Shown here: positions 1-5,376 of the stretch, piece after piece | Layout of the letters: the number at the start of each line of letters is the position of its first letter | How positions within the stretch are numbered: position 1 is the stretch's first letter | From: JBKBXU01 sp046313675 | Lineage (GTDB): Bacteria; Bacteroidota; Bacteroidia; Cytophagales; Cytophagaceae | NCBI GenBank assembly: GCA_046313675.1 | Contig: JBKBXU010000199.1 | Coordinates: forward strand, 1 to 8,562 | Direction of reading: 5' to 3' | Length of the DNA: 8,562 nt | Made by a program: the position numbers and the translations under genes | The notes under the pieces: model-generated | What the model saw: the letters and a program-made list of their open reading frames with translations, nothing else | Databases searched by the model: none | What the model was told of the DNA's origin: nothing

Positions 1-42
1 GATTTTATAACTTTAGTTAAACTTTGACAATATTAAAAATCG

Positions 43-166
43 TTCAAAGTTGAAAGTTGAATAAAAAGGTCAACCTATATTATGCCGTGACAATTGCTCA
101 ACTTAACACTCAAAACTTAAAATTTAACACTATCCTACCCAAGCCCTTACTCCTTATGCCTAAAAT
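43..166. repeat. Heptamer-phased repeat DNA, degenerate composite module
   Basis: This is the gene-free left end of the window. At 43-63 three related 7-mers follow one another (TTCAAAG, TTGAAAG, TTGAATA). At 100-134 five 7-mers run in phase (AACTTAA, CACTCAA, AACTTAA, AATTTAA, CACTATC). Then come CTACCCA, a four-base phase slip (AGCC, 142-145) and three further units, CTTACTC, CTTATGC and CTAAAAT (146-166). The order matches the better-preserved modules at 4963-5029 and 5217-5318. It lies just beyond the terminator of the 461-residue lipoprotein gene. No function is known to me. Confidence 0.6.
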
Positions 167-167
167 T

Positions 168-204
168 AAAAAAAGCCCATGCTCTCTGAACATGGACTTT
201 TTTT
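168..204 (-). terminator. Intrinsic terminator of the 461-aa lipoprotein gene
   Basis: The arms at 168-181 and 191-204 form a 14-bp stem around a 9-nt loop. The one mismatch on the plus strand (C opposite A) becomes a G-U wobble in minus-strand RNA, so the stem is complete only for minus-strand transcripts. The RNA ends in seven U. It starts 21 nt after the stop codon of the upstream gene. Confidence 0.85.
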
Positions 205-225
205 AAATGAAACTACCAAAGTGCT

Positions 226-1611
226 TTAAAACTCGTACGCTCCGATATCAAAGGCACCTCCTGCCGGCCTTCTTTTCTTATCAAGGTCAAAATTAAACAC
301 GTCAACTGTAATTCCCTGATCAATGCATTTTGATCCGGGTGCAAGCCTGAAATCAGTTGCAGAAACAAAGCCTGCATCCTGAGCTGATCCATGGAAATTG
401 TTTCGTTCATCACCGGAAGCGCCATTGCCATATTTTATAGCCACATCAGCTCCTGTTACGATGTTATTATAGAATTTATTTTGAGTAATGTTGCTATAGA
501 TAAGGAAACCTTCTTGTGTAGGATTCACAATGGTATTGTTATAGAACGCAAAATCTGTTCCTGAATTGGTTACCCTGCTATCGGCAAAAACACCACGATT
601 TGGGTTTATGATAAGGTTATTATAGATTTCGTTTCCTCCCAATCCTAATAAAATTATCCCATGCCCTTTTCCATTTTTGATAATGTTATTATAGCATTTA
701 CCGGTTGTACCTTCGCCCAATTGTATCCCATTACTATGTACGGGAACACCTTCCATGCCATAATCCTCGATAAGGTTATTATAGATCTCCGCATCAGCCG
801 ATGCACATCCTACCTGGATCCCATCCCAACCTGTTTGTTTCACAATGTTATCATGCAAACGTACACCATGAATGTCATGAGGGTGTAATTCCGTACCTGA
901 ACAGCTTTTATTGCCTGTCCAACCTGAATAAAAGGAGTTACCTATATAAAAACCCTCTCCACCAACATTATGAATGTAATTATGGTGAAATTTAATATCC
1001 TGCATGGTAAAAGTTCCCTTATTAGCTGATCCATCGCACCTAGGATCTGTTTTGGCCATAATCCCGGCAAAGCCACAGGAGTGAATCTCAAGATTATGAA
1101 CTTCAAAATTTGTGCTCATATTATCCAAAGATAAACCCAGGTTACCACCTGCGATTTCAATCCCATACTGATCGGAAGAACCTGATCCGGAAATCACAAA
1201 GTGACTGCAGTTATCTGTTTTAAAAGAAAAACTTCCAGTGGGTGAAACCTGAAAGGTAACTTTACCACCCTTATTTATAAAGGTAAAAGGAGCTGAGGCT
1301 GTACCTTTAAAATTCTTAACATACAAAGGACCTCTTGTACCGCTTTCAATGGCGATCACACTTCCTGCAGGCAGGTTTAGAACGTCATTATCAATCATGT
1401 ACTCATCGGCTTTTATGGTATAAGCGACAGTAGTAGCATTTCCTTCTGGTGGAACACCGGGATCTAAAGACTCACTTGGAGTAGCGTCAGGTTCCTGTGA
1501 AGTAAGGTATTGAGGAGCAGCCTCCTCTTTCTTTTTACATTGAGTAAACAAAATGGCACAACTAAAAACAATGGCAGTCAAAGATTTACTTAGAATTTGA
1601 TTGCGTTTCAT
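226..1611 (-). CDS. Lipoprotein with right-handed parallel beta-helix domain, DIGAYE C-terminal motif
   Basis: Predicted envelope lipoprotein of 461 residues. Residues 1-24 form a signal peptide with Cys25 as the likely lipid-modified residue. The lipobox is atypical (F-T-Q-C), but CKKKEE matches the CKKKEKD of the two paralogues. An acidic, Pro-rich spacer (26-60) leads to a beta-helix (about 62-440) with recurrent YNN turns that would form an Asn ladder. Motifs shared with both paralogues include GIMAKTDP-x-C (183-192), GW-x-x-IQVGC (261-269), NGIQLGEGT (294-302) and NSFY (225-228). The end carries an IDQG motif (430-433) and DIGAYEF (455-461), as in the 'choice-of-anchor Q' family. There is no added binding domain, so it is the shortest of the three. 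Its helix is clearly more diverged than those of the other two are from each other. No catalytic residues can be assigned; a lyase role is possible but unproven. The start is supported by signal-peptide position, although no strong ribosome site precedes it. Confidence 0.9.
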   Translation of the reverse strand: MKRNQILSKSLTAIVFSCAILFTQCKKKEEAAPQYLTSQEPDATPSESLDPGVPPEGNATTVAYTIKADEYMIDNDVLNLPAGSVIAIESGTRGPLYVKNFKGTASAPFTFINKGGKVTFQVSPTGSFSFKTDNCSHFVISGSGSSDQYGIEIAGGNLGLSLDNMSTNFEVHNLEIHSCGFAGIMAKTDPRCDGSANKGTFTMQDIKFHHNYIHNVGGEGFYIGNSFYSGWTGNKSCSGTELHPHDIHGVRLHDNIVKQTGWDGIQVGCASADAEIYNNLIEDYGMEGVPVHSNGIQLGEGTTGKCYNNIIKNGKGHGIILLGLGGNEIYNNLIINPNRGVFADSRVTNSGTDFAFYNNTIVNPTQEGFLIYSNITQNKFYNNIVTGADVAIKYGNGASGDERNNFHGSAQDAGFVSATDFRLAPGSKCIDQGITVDVFNFDLDKKRRPAGGAFDIGAYEF

Positions 1612-1633
1612 AAAATAGATTTTGGTGATACAT
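1586..1633 (-). other. Possible 15-codon upstream reading frame overlapping the lipoprotein start
   Basis: An ATG at 1633-1631 follows a good Shine-Dalgarno match (AAGGAG, six bases before the ATG). It opens a 15-codon frame, MYHQNLFYETQSNSK, that runs out of frame through the start of the 461-residue lipoprotein and stops at 1586-1588. The lipoprotein's own ATG, 22 nt further on, has no comparable ribosome site. The frame could couple or gate translation, or the purine run could be chance. Bacteroidota often initiate without Shine-Dalgarno pairing, so this is weak evidence. Confidence 0.25.
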
Positions 1634-1671
1634 CTTTCACTCCTTGTGAAATTGAATTATATCTAGACCTG

Positions 1672-1680
1672 ACAAAATCT
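1672..1680 (-). promoter_or_regulatory. Candidate -7 element for the 461-aa lipoprotein gene
   Basis: On the minus strand this reads TAGATTTTG, one base longer than the Bacteroidota primary-sigma -7 consensus TAnnTTTG. It would place the transcript start roughly 55 nt before the ATG. I see no convincing TTTG -33 element at the usual distance, so this remains tentative. Confidence 0.25.
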
Positions 1681-1681
1681 A

Positions 1682-1953
1682 AAATTTATAAGTTCGTAAA
1701 TGTAAACCAAAAAATGCAAACCGATGTACCTTATGACAAAAACCAAAACAATTAATAAATATAAAAAACTAATTACCAGTCATAAAATATCATTACATGC
1801 AAGAAACTCTTAAAATAACCACATGCCTTATTGCATAAATTTGATTATAAAAACTCCAGCTAAAATATAATACATCTCTACACTGTTTCCTCTTTGATGC
1901 CAATACTTGTATCCTTACAAACATTTTACCAAGGGGCAAAATTTGCACGATGA
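1682..1953. other. AT-rich intergenic region without a supported gene
   Basis: This stretch lies between the candidate promoter of the 461-residue gene and the terminator of the 685-residue gene. It is AT-rich and has only short inverted repeats, for example GCAAA-A-TTTGC at 1936-1946. It lacks the heptamer or octamer arrays seen in the other gaps. A 69-codon frame on the minus strand starts inside the terminator region and is unlikely to be real. Confidence 0.5.
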
Positions 1954-1990
1954 AATAAAAAAGGAGACACCGCAATGCCTCCTTTTTATT
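1954..1990 (-). terminator. Intrinsic terminator of the 685-aa lipoprotein gene
   Basis: Minus-strand RNA folds as AAUAAAAAGGAGGCA paired with the U-rich arm UGUCUCCUUUUUUAUU around the loop UUGCGG, using one G-U pair next to the GGAG/CUCC core. The A-tract before and U-tract after the core make it able to act in both directions, but no plus-strand gene leads into it. It starts about 30 nt after the stop codon at 2020-2022. Confidence 0.8.
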
Positions 1991-2019
1991 CATCAAATTC
2001 AATAAAAAACAATAATCGT

Positions 2020-4077
2020 CTATTCTAATATAAGTTTTGGAGCAAAAGAACCTTCTTTGGAACTAAAGATCACAAACCCGGAAGCCTGAGCTTCGTCAAG
2101 TGTCAAGACAAATGTATGAGATCCATTTTTTCTAATAGCAGAAGTTACATCAAATTCAACCGTTTCACCTCGATTATAAGACTTATGTAAACTAGCCACT
2201 TCATGAGCAGCTCCAGGCTGGTTGTTGAACGTAATAGAATTCTCTGACCAATCACTATGATTTCCACTGGCAACTCTTACCCTTCCCATTCCATTTGAAT
2301 TTACCACCTGCAATTGAATTTTTGCCTTTTTCATGGTTGAAAAATCTACACCTGACACATCATATTTAATAAATACTTTATTTTGTCCGGGAGAAAGATG
2401 TAAATTGTTGGTATTTATTCTTGTATTATTTCTATCAAGAAACACATCGCTTGAAGGATTAAATACACTCTCTTTCGGCACTACTGGTTCAGGTACAACA
2501 GGAGCAGGCGCAGGCTGTACCGGAGCAGGAGTCACAGGAGCCGGTTGTACCGGGGCTGGAGTCACAGGAGCCGGTTCTACTGGTGCCGGCTCTACCGGAG
2601 CTGGTTCTACTGGTGCAGGTTCTACCGGGGCAGGTTCTACTGGTACAGGTTTTACTGGTGCAGGCTCAACCGGGGCAGGTTCTACCGGGGCAGGTTCAAT
2701 AGGTGTTGGTTCAACTGGTGCCGGGGCTTGTGTGCCGCCATATTCATATGCTCCAATGTCAAAACCCTTTCCTGCTGGCCTACCGTTACCGGCAAGGTCA
2801 AAATTAACACCATAGGATGACACATTATACCCTGCATCAATAGCCTGAGAACCAGACTTAAGTCTGTAATCACCACCACCAGGATTTGCAAAACCTACCT
2901 CATTAATATTAGCTACAAACAGGTTGTTTTTTTGGTCAGCAGTAGCACCATTTTTCAAAGTCACACTGGCATGAGGCCCTGTAATGATGTTATTATAAAT
3001 AACATTCTTTGTCGTAGAACTATACTGCCAGATACCACCAATACCAGGATTAATAAAGGTGTTGTTAAGGAACACAAATTCCGAACCCTGTGTGGCCCCA
3101 CGACTGTCACAAAACATACCACGCATCTCCGCATTTATAACAAGGTTATTATAAACATAGTTGGAACGATCGGTCAACACTATGATACCATTACCTTTTC
3201 CTTTATTTATGATGTTATTATAACACCTGGCCGAAGTTCCTTCTCCCAACTGAATACCATTATTCTGAGCTGAAATATTTCTAAAGCCATAGTTTTCAAT
3301 ATGGTTGTTATACACTTCAGCACCTTCTATGACACAACCAACTTGTATAGCTTCCCATCCGGTATTCCATAATTTGTTGTCATATACCTTACATCCAACT
3401 ATGGCATGAGGTAAAATACTGCCGCAGTCAAGATCCCGTCCTTTCACATAGAAAGAGTTTCCTACATAAATACCTTCTCCCTGGGTATTATAAATATGGT
3501 TATCATGAATCAACACTTCACGCATGGTAAAGTTCTCTCTCCAGGTCGCCTGATTACACGACGGATCGGTTTTAGCCATGATTCCGGCAAACCCAATATT
3601 ATGTATCTCCAGATGATCCAGTTCGCAGTTAGTACTTAAAGCGCCCACTGATATTCCCAGGTGAGAACCGTCGATCTCAATACCCCTTTCTCCGCCACCA
3701 CCGGTTCCGGTGACCCTGAAAAAGCTACTGTTATCTATTCTTAAACCGTAAGCATTACTGGAAGCCATCTTAAATATAACCTTACCGCTATTAATTATGG
3801 TAATAGGCTTTTCAGCAGTACCCTTGAAATTTCTCAACAATAAAGCACGCCTGGTGCCTCCTTCAAGACAAATAACGCTGCCCGGTTCAAAATTACTACC
3901 ATCAACATTGGATTCGTTGGTGGAAATTGTATACGTACACGATGCTACCTTTGCTGCGACTCCTTCATTTTCGGAGCCCTGAGGTAATGGATCCTTTTCC
4001 TTCTTTTTGCATCCTACGACAAAACTCGCTACAACGAGCACAATCGCAAAGAGAATTCTTAGGTTGTTACTTTTCAT
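2020..4077 (-). CDS. Modular lipoprotein: parallel beta-helix, PVEPA-repeat linker, CBM96/DNRLRE-like C-terminus
   Basis: Predicted surface lipoprotein of 685 residues. The signal peptide ends in VVGC with Cys23 lipidated; CKKKEKD follows, which may favour surface export in Bacteroidota. Residues about 47-447 form a right-handed beta-helix that opens with a PGSVICLEGGT segment, carries repeated YNN turns and shares GIMAKTDPSC (165-174), GWEAIQVGC (240-248) and NNGIQLGEGT (272-281) with its paralogues. It closes with AIDAG (412-416) and DIGAYEYG (440-447). A Pro-rich linker of fourteen five-residue units (454-523) follows. Residues about 541-685 match the CBM96/DNRLRE-type fold: DVFLDRNN at the start, a KYDVSGV strand, W-S-E-N-S-ITFNNQP, and DVTSAI near the end. 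Members of that family bind alginate or other glycans or act as structural domains. Substrate and any enzymatic activity are inference. The start is well supported by AAAGGA six bases upstream. Confidence 0.92.
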   Translation of the reverse strand: MKSNNLRILFAIVLVVASFVVGCKKKEKDPLPQGSENEGVAAKVASCTYTISTNESNVDGSNFEPGSVICLEGGTRRALLLRNFKGTAEKPITIINSGKVIFKMASSNAYGLRIDNSSFFRVTGTGGGGERGIEIDGSHLGISVGALSTNCELDHLEIHNIGFAGIMAKTDPSCNQATWRENFTMREVLIHDNHIYNTQGEGIYVGNSFYVKGRDLDCGSILPHAIVGCKVYDNKLWNTGWEAIQVGCVIEGAEVYNNHIENYGFRNISAQNNGIQLGEGTSARCYNNIINKGKGNGIIVLTDRSNYVYNNLVINAEMRGMFCDSRGATQGSEFVFLNNTFINPGIGGIWQYSSTTKNVIYNNIITGPHASVTLKNGATADQKNNLFVANINEVGFANPGGGDYRLKSGSQAIDAGYNVSSYGVNFDLAGNGRPAGKGFDIGAYEYGGTQAPAPVEPTPIEPAPVEPAPVEPAPVKPVPVEPAPVEPAPVEPAPVEPAPVEPAPVTPAPVQPAPVTPAPVQPAPAPVVPEPVVPKESVFNPSSDVFLDRNNTRINTNNLHLSPGQNKVFIKYDVSGVDFSTMKKAKIQLQVVNSNGMGRVRVASGNHSDWSENSITFNNQPGAAHEVASLHKSYNRGETVEFDVTSAIRKNGSHTFVLTLDEAQASGFVIFSSKEGSFAPKLILE
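2509..2718 (-). repeat. In-frame 15-bp tandem repeat encoding the PVEPA linker
   Basis: Fourteen consecutive 15-bp units encode PV[EKTQ]PA with minor changes (residues 454-523 of the 685-residue lipoprotein). The Pro-rich sequence should form an extended, stiff spacer holding the C-terminal binding domain away from the beta-helix. Units differ mainly at the third residue, with E in the part nearest the helix and alternating T and Q towards the C-terminus. Codons vary between units, so the array is degenerate rather than freshly expanded. Gain or loss of units would keep the frame. Confidence 0.9.
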
Positions 4078-4083
4078 GTTTTT

Positions 4084-4089
4084 TCCTTT
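4084..4089 (-). promoter_or_regulatory. Ribosome binding site of the 685-aa lipoprotein gene
   Basis: On the minus strand AAAGGA lies six bases before the ATG. It is the clearest ribosome site among the three genes and supports the chosen start, which is also where the signal peptide begins. Confidence 0.5.
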
Positions 4090-4127
4090 AAGTGGATTAA
4101 AATTTGATTAAAAGGTTTCATCCCATA

Positions 4128-4135
4128 CAAATTTT
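4128..4135 (-). promoter_or_regulatory. Candidate -7 element for the 685-aa lipoprotein gene
   Basis: The minus strand reads AAAATTTG, seven of eight matches to TAnnTTTG. The leader after it aligns with that of the 911-residue gene: ATTTGT, a GGAT, then CTTT(T)AATCA(A)ATTT and an A-rich segment before the ATG. That shared layout is the main support; a -33 box is not evident. Confidence 0.3.
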
Positions 4136-4489
4136 AAATTCCGTGAGTTTCATCTTTAAGCTATTTGTAGGAAGGGCTATGTACAAAAGCATGTAAGAAA
4201 ATACCAAAGAAAAATTGACTGAAAAGTGCGCATCCCTGCAAAGCACATTCGATGATAATCAATTACTTAGTTAAATACAACAAGCAAAACAGGCTTAAAA
4301 AAAGAATTTTTTATGAACGGATGCAAAATGCATATATTTTAATAGAGATCCTTTTTTTGAAAACGAACTGACAAAGATTCGTAAGGATTAAAACCACATT
4401 GATAGATTAAATAGAAATTAAATTCAACAATTACTTCACCAACTACTGAACTTTATATTAAAAAGCTGTTAATCCTGACACATAAAATT
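4136..4489. other. AT-rich intergenic region without a supported gene
   Basis: This is the promoter-proximal part of the 1.3-kb gap upstream of the 685-residue lipoprotein gene. It is AT-rich with long A and T runs around 4298-4312 and 4350-4359 and a small inverted repeat (ATGCA-AAA-TGCAT, 4321-4333). I see no open frame with coding character, no RNA gene and no repeat array. It could carry regulator sites that I cannot recognise. Confidence 0.5.
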
Positions 4490-4555
4490 AGGAGAATGGG
4501 AGAATAGGATATTAAATTCTGAATTCTGAATTTTGAATTTTTAATTCTTAATTAA
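4490..4555. repeat. Short octamer run followed by a heptamer array
   Basis: Three 8-mers (AGGAGAAT, GGGAGAAT, AGGATATT; 4490-4513) lead into six 7-mers with consensus RAATTYT (4514-4555), including GAATTCT and two GAATTTT. The change from period 8 to period 7 takes place without a gap. It is non-coding and begins the repeat-rich part of this gap. Confidence 0.65.
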
Positions 4556-4593
4556 TGATAATCAGTTGAATGAGGGTGTGCAGATGGAAAATG

Positions 4594-4719
4594 GGGCTAA
4601 TGGGTTATTGAGTTAATGGGAAAAGGGTTAATAGGTTATTAGGAGAATAGGTTATTAAGTTATTGGGTTACTGATATATTGGGTTAATAGTTATTAAGTT
4701 ATTGGGTTACTGAGTTAAT
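4594..4719. repeat. Degenerate octamer tandem array, consensus RRGTTAWT
   Basis: The 126 bp divide into 16 consecutive units: fourteen 8-mers and two 7-mers (4618-4624 and 4689-4695). Common units are GGGTTATT, AGGTTATT, AAGTTATT, GGGTTACT and GAGTTAAT. A 24-nt block is identical at 4651-4674 and 4690-4713, which suggests a local duplication with a 39-nt period. Similar units (AGGTTAAT, AAGTTATT, AAGTTAAT) occur at 8467-8506. The array is non-coding. Confidence 0.8.
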
Positions 4720-4738
4720 AAAAACGCTTGCTGACGCC

Positions 4739-4762
4739 AATGCTTGTGTCATCACAAGCATT
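4739..4762. repeat. Perfect 10-bp hairpin
   Basis: AATGCTTGTG and its exact reverse complement CACAAGCATT flank the four-base loop TCAT. Neither strand has a U-tract after the stem, so it is not a normal intrinsic terminator. It lies between the octamer array and the purine tract. Confidence 0.7.
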
Positions 4763-4783
4763 CCAGCACTCTCATTTCAATCC

Positions 4784-4801
4784 CGTTTGTGGGGACAAAC
4801 G
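4784..4801. repeat. Perfect 7-bp hairpin with GGGG loop
   Basis: CGTTTGT, GGGG and ACAAACG form a perfect stem-loop directly before the purine-rich tract. No U-tract follows. With the hairpin 21 nt to its left it makes a pair of structured elements in otherwise non-coding DNA. Confidence 0.6.
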
Positions 4802-4807
4802 AAGGTT

Positions 4808-4915
4808 GGGAAAGAATAAAGAAAGAGAGCGGAGAGCGGAAAAGGAGAGAGAAAAAGGGGAGTGGGGAGCGGAAAAGGAGAGTGGGGAGCGAGAGCGATG
4901 GGGGTGCGAAAGAAA
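4808..4915. repeat. Purine-rich tract with short direct repeats
   Basis: 97 of the 108 bases are A or G on the plus strand. It contains an exact tandem heptamer (GAGAGCG twice, 4825-4838), a 16-nt repeat (4834-4849 and 4867-4882) and an 11-nt repeat (4861-4871 and 4881-4891). Several GGGG runs are present. Open frames on the plus strand here give low-complexity Lys/Arg/Glu/Gly peptides without coding signs. The strand asymmetry could allow triplex or quadruplex structure, but this is inference. Confidence 0.75.
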
Positions 4916-4933
4916 CCAATTCAAAAATTCATT

Positions 4934-4958
4934 GGCATATCCCTCCTGCGTCGGGATG
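4934..4958. repeat. 25-nt copy of the dispersed-repeat arm
   Basis: This segment matches 5081-5105 at 22 of 25 positions; the shared core is CTCCT, one variable base, then CGTCGGGATG. It lies immediately before the heptamer module at 4963 and looks like a solitary half of the palindromic element at 5031-5110. Confidence 0.6.
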
Positions 4959-4962
4959 TTTT

Positions 4963-5029
4963 AATTCAAAATTTAGCATTCAACATTCAAAATTCCCGAA
5001 GGGAAAGCCTTACTCCTTATACCTATTTA
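4963..5029. repeat. Composite heptamer module, copy A
   Basis: Five in-phase 7-mers (AATTCAA, AATTTAG, CATTCAA twice, AATTCCC; 4963-4997) are followed by GAAGGGA, the four-base slip AAGC (5005-5008) and CTTACTC, CTTATAC, CTATTTA (5009-5029). The AATTCCC/GAAGGGA junction forms the small hairpin TTCCC-GAA-GGGAA. Order and slip are the same as in the module at 5217-5318. Confidence 0.75.
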
Positions 5030-5030
5030 A

Positions 5031-5110
5031 CAGTTCATGCTGAGGCACGAAGCATCTGTTGGATGGGAGTACTTCATTCAGGCAGATCTCTCCTTCGTCG
5101 GGATGAACAG
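5031..5110. repeat. Imperfect 80-nt palindrome, REP/MITE-like
   Basis: The left arm from 5031 (CAGTTCATGCTGAGG, then CGAAGCATCTG) is an imperfect inverted repeat of the right arm ending at 5110 (CAGATCTCTCC, then CGTCGGGATGAACAG). Matching parts are GTTCAT, GA, CGAAG and ATCTG. The central part is unpaired. The right arm has a second copy at 4934-4958. No transposase is present, so if mobile it would need to be moved in trans. Confidence 0.55.
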
Positions 5111-5146
5111 TCTAAGTCGGAATTATAGTATATTGATTATCAATAC

Positions 5147-5318
5147 CTAATTACTTATTCCTTACCCCTTACTACTTATGACTTATGACTTATGACTTAC
5201 GCCTTATGCCTATATAAATTCAGCATTCAAAATTCAAAATTCCCTTCGGGCAAGCCTTACTTCTTGCTCCTTATTACTTTTGCCTTATGACTTACTCCTT
5301 TCCCCTTACGCCTTACTT
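5147..5318. repeat. Long composite heptamer array, copy B
   Basis: From 5147 to 5251 fifteen 7-mers run in unbroken phase: ten of CTTAYNN type (including CTTATGA three times in a row, 5175-5195), then AATTCAG, CATTCAA, AATTCAA, AATTCCC and TTCGGGC. The four-base slip AAGC (5252-5255) follows, then nine more CTTAYNN-like units (5256-5318). The array stops six bases before the poly-A of the terminator of the 911-residue gene. It is non-coding. Confidence 0.85.
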
Positions 5319-5323
5319 ATAAC

Positions 5324-5350
5324 AAAAAAAGGAGATACTTTCGTACCTCC
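5324..5350 (-). terminator. Intrinsic terminator of the 911-aa lipoprotein gene
   Basis: Minus-strand RNA has an 8-bp stem GGAGGUAC/GUAUCUCC (one G-U pair) closed by a GAAA tetraloop of the GNRA class and followed by seven U. It starts 27 nt after the stop codon at 5377-5379. It separates this gene from the repeat-rich gap. Confidence 0.9.
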
Positions 5351-5376
5351 CTGAAATTTGGATTTAACCAATTTTA

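Noticed and set aside
463..784. Recurring GTTATTATAG word on the plus strand (463, 616, 685, 775) as a regulatory repeat
   Set aside because: It is the reverse complement of codons for the YNN turns of the beta-helix and is explained by protein structure.
1793..2002. 69-codon minus-strand frame between two lipoprotein genes
   Set aside because: It begins next to and runs through the terminator of the upstream gene, has no ribosome site and no recognisable domain.
2333..2815. Plus-strand open frame giving a collagen-like Gly-Ser-Thr-Gly-Ala repeat protein
   Set aside because: It is the antisense of the PVEPA linker repeat in the well-supported 685-residue gene; the repeat pattern is a by-product of the 15-bp unit.
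4298..4312. A-run and T-run inverted repeat as a terminator
   Set aside because: It is made only of A and T runs around GAATT, has no GC stem, and no gene reads into it.
4728..5128. Three overlapping plus-strand open frames rich in Lys, Arg, Glu and Gly
   Set aside because: They run through hairpins, the purine tract, the heptamer module and the palindrome; composition is low-complexity, no ribosome site or domain is visible.
5147..5318. CRISPR array
   Set aside because: Units are 7 bp and degenerate, with no unique spacers of 25-40 bp and no cas genes.
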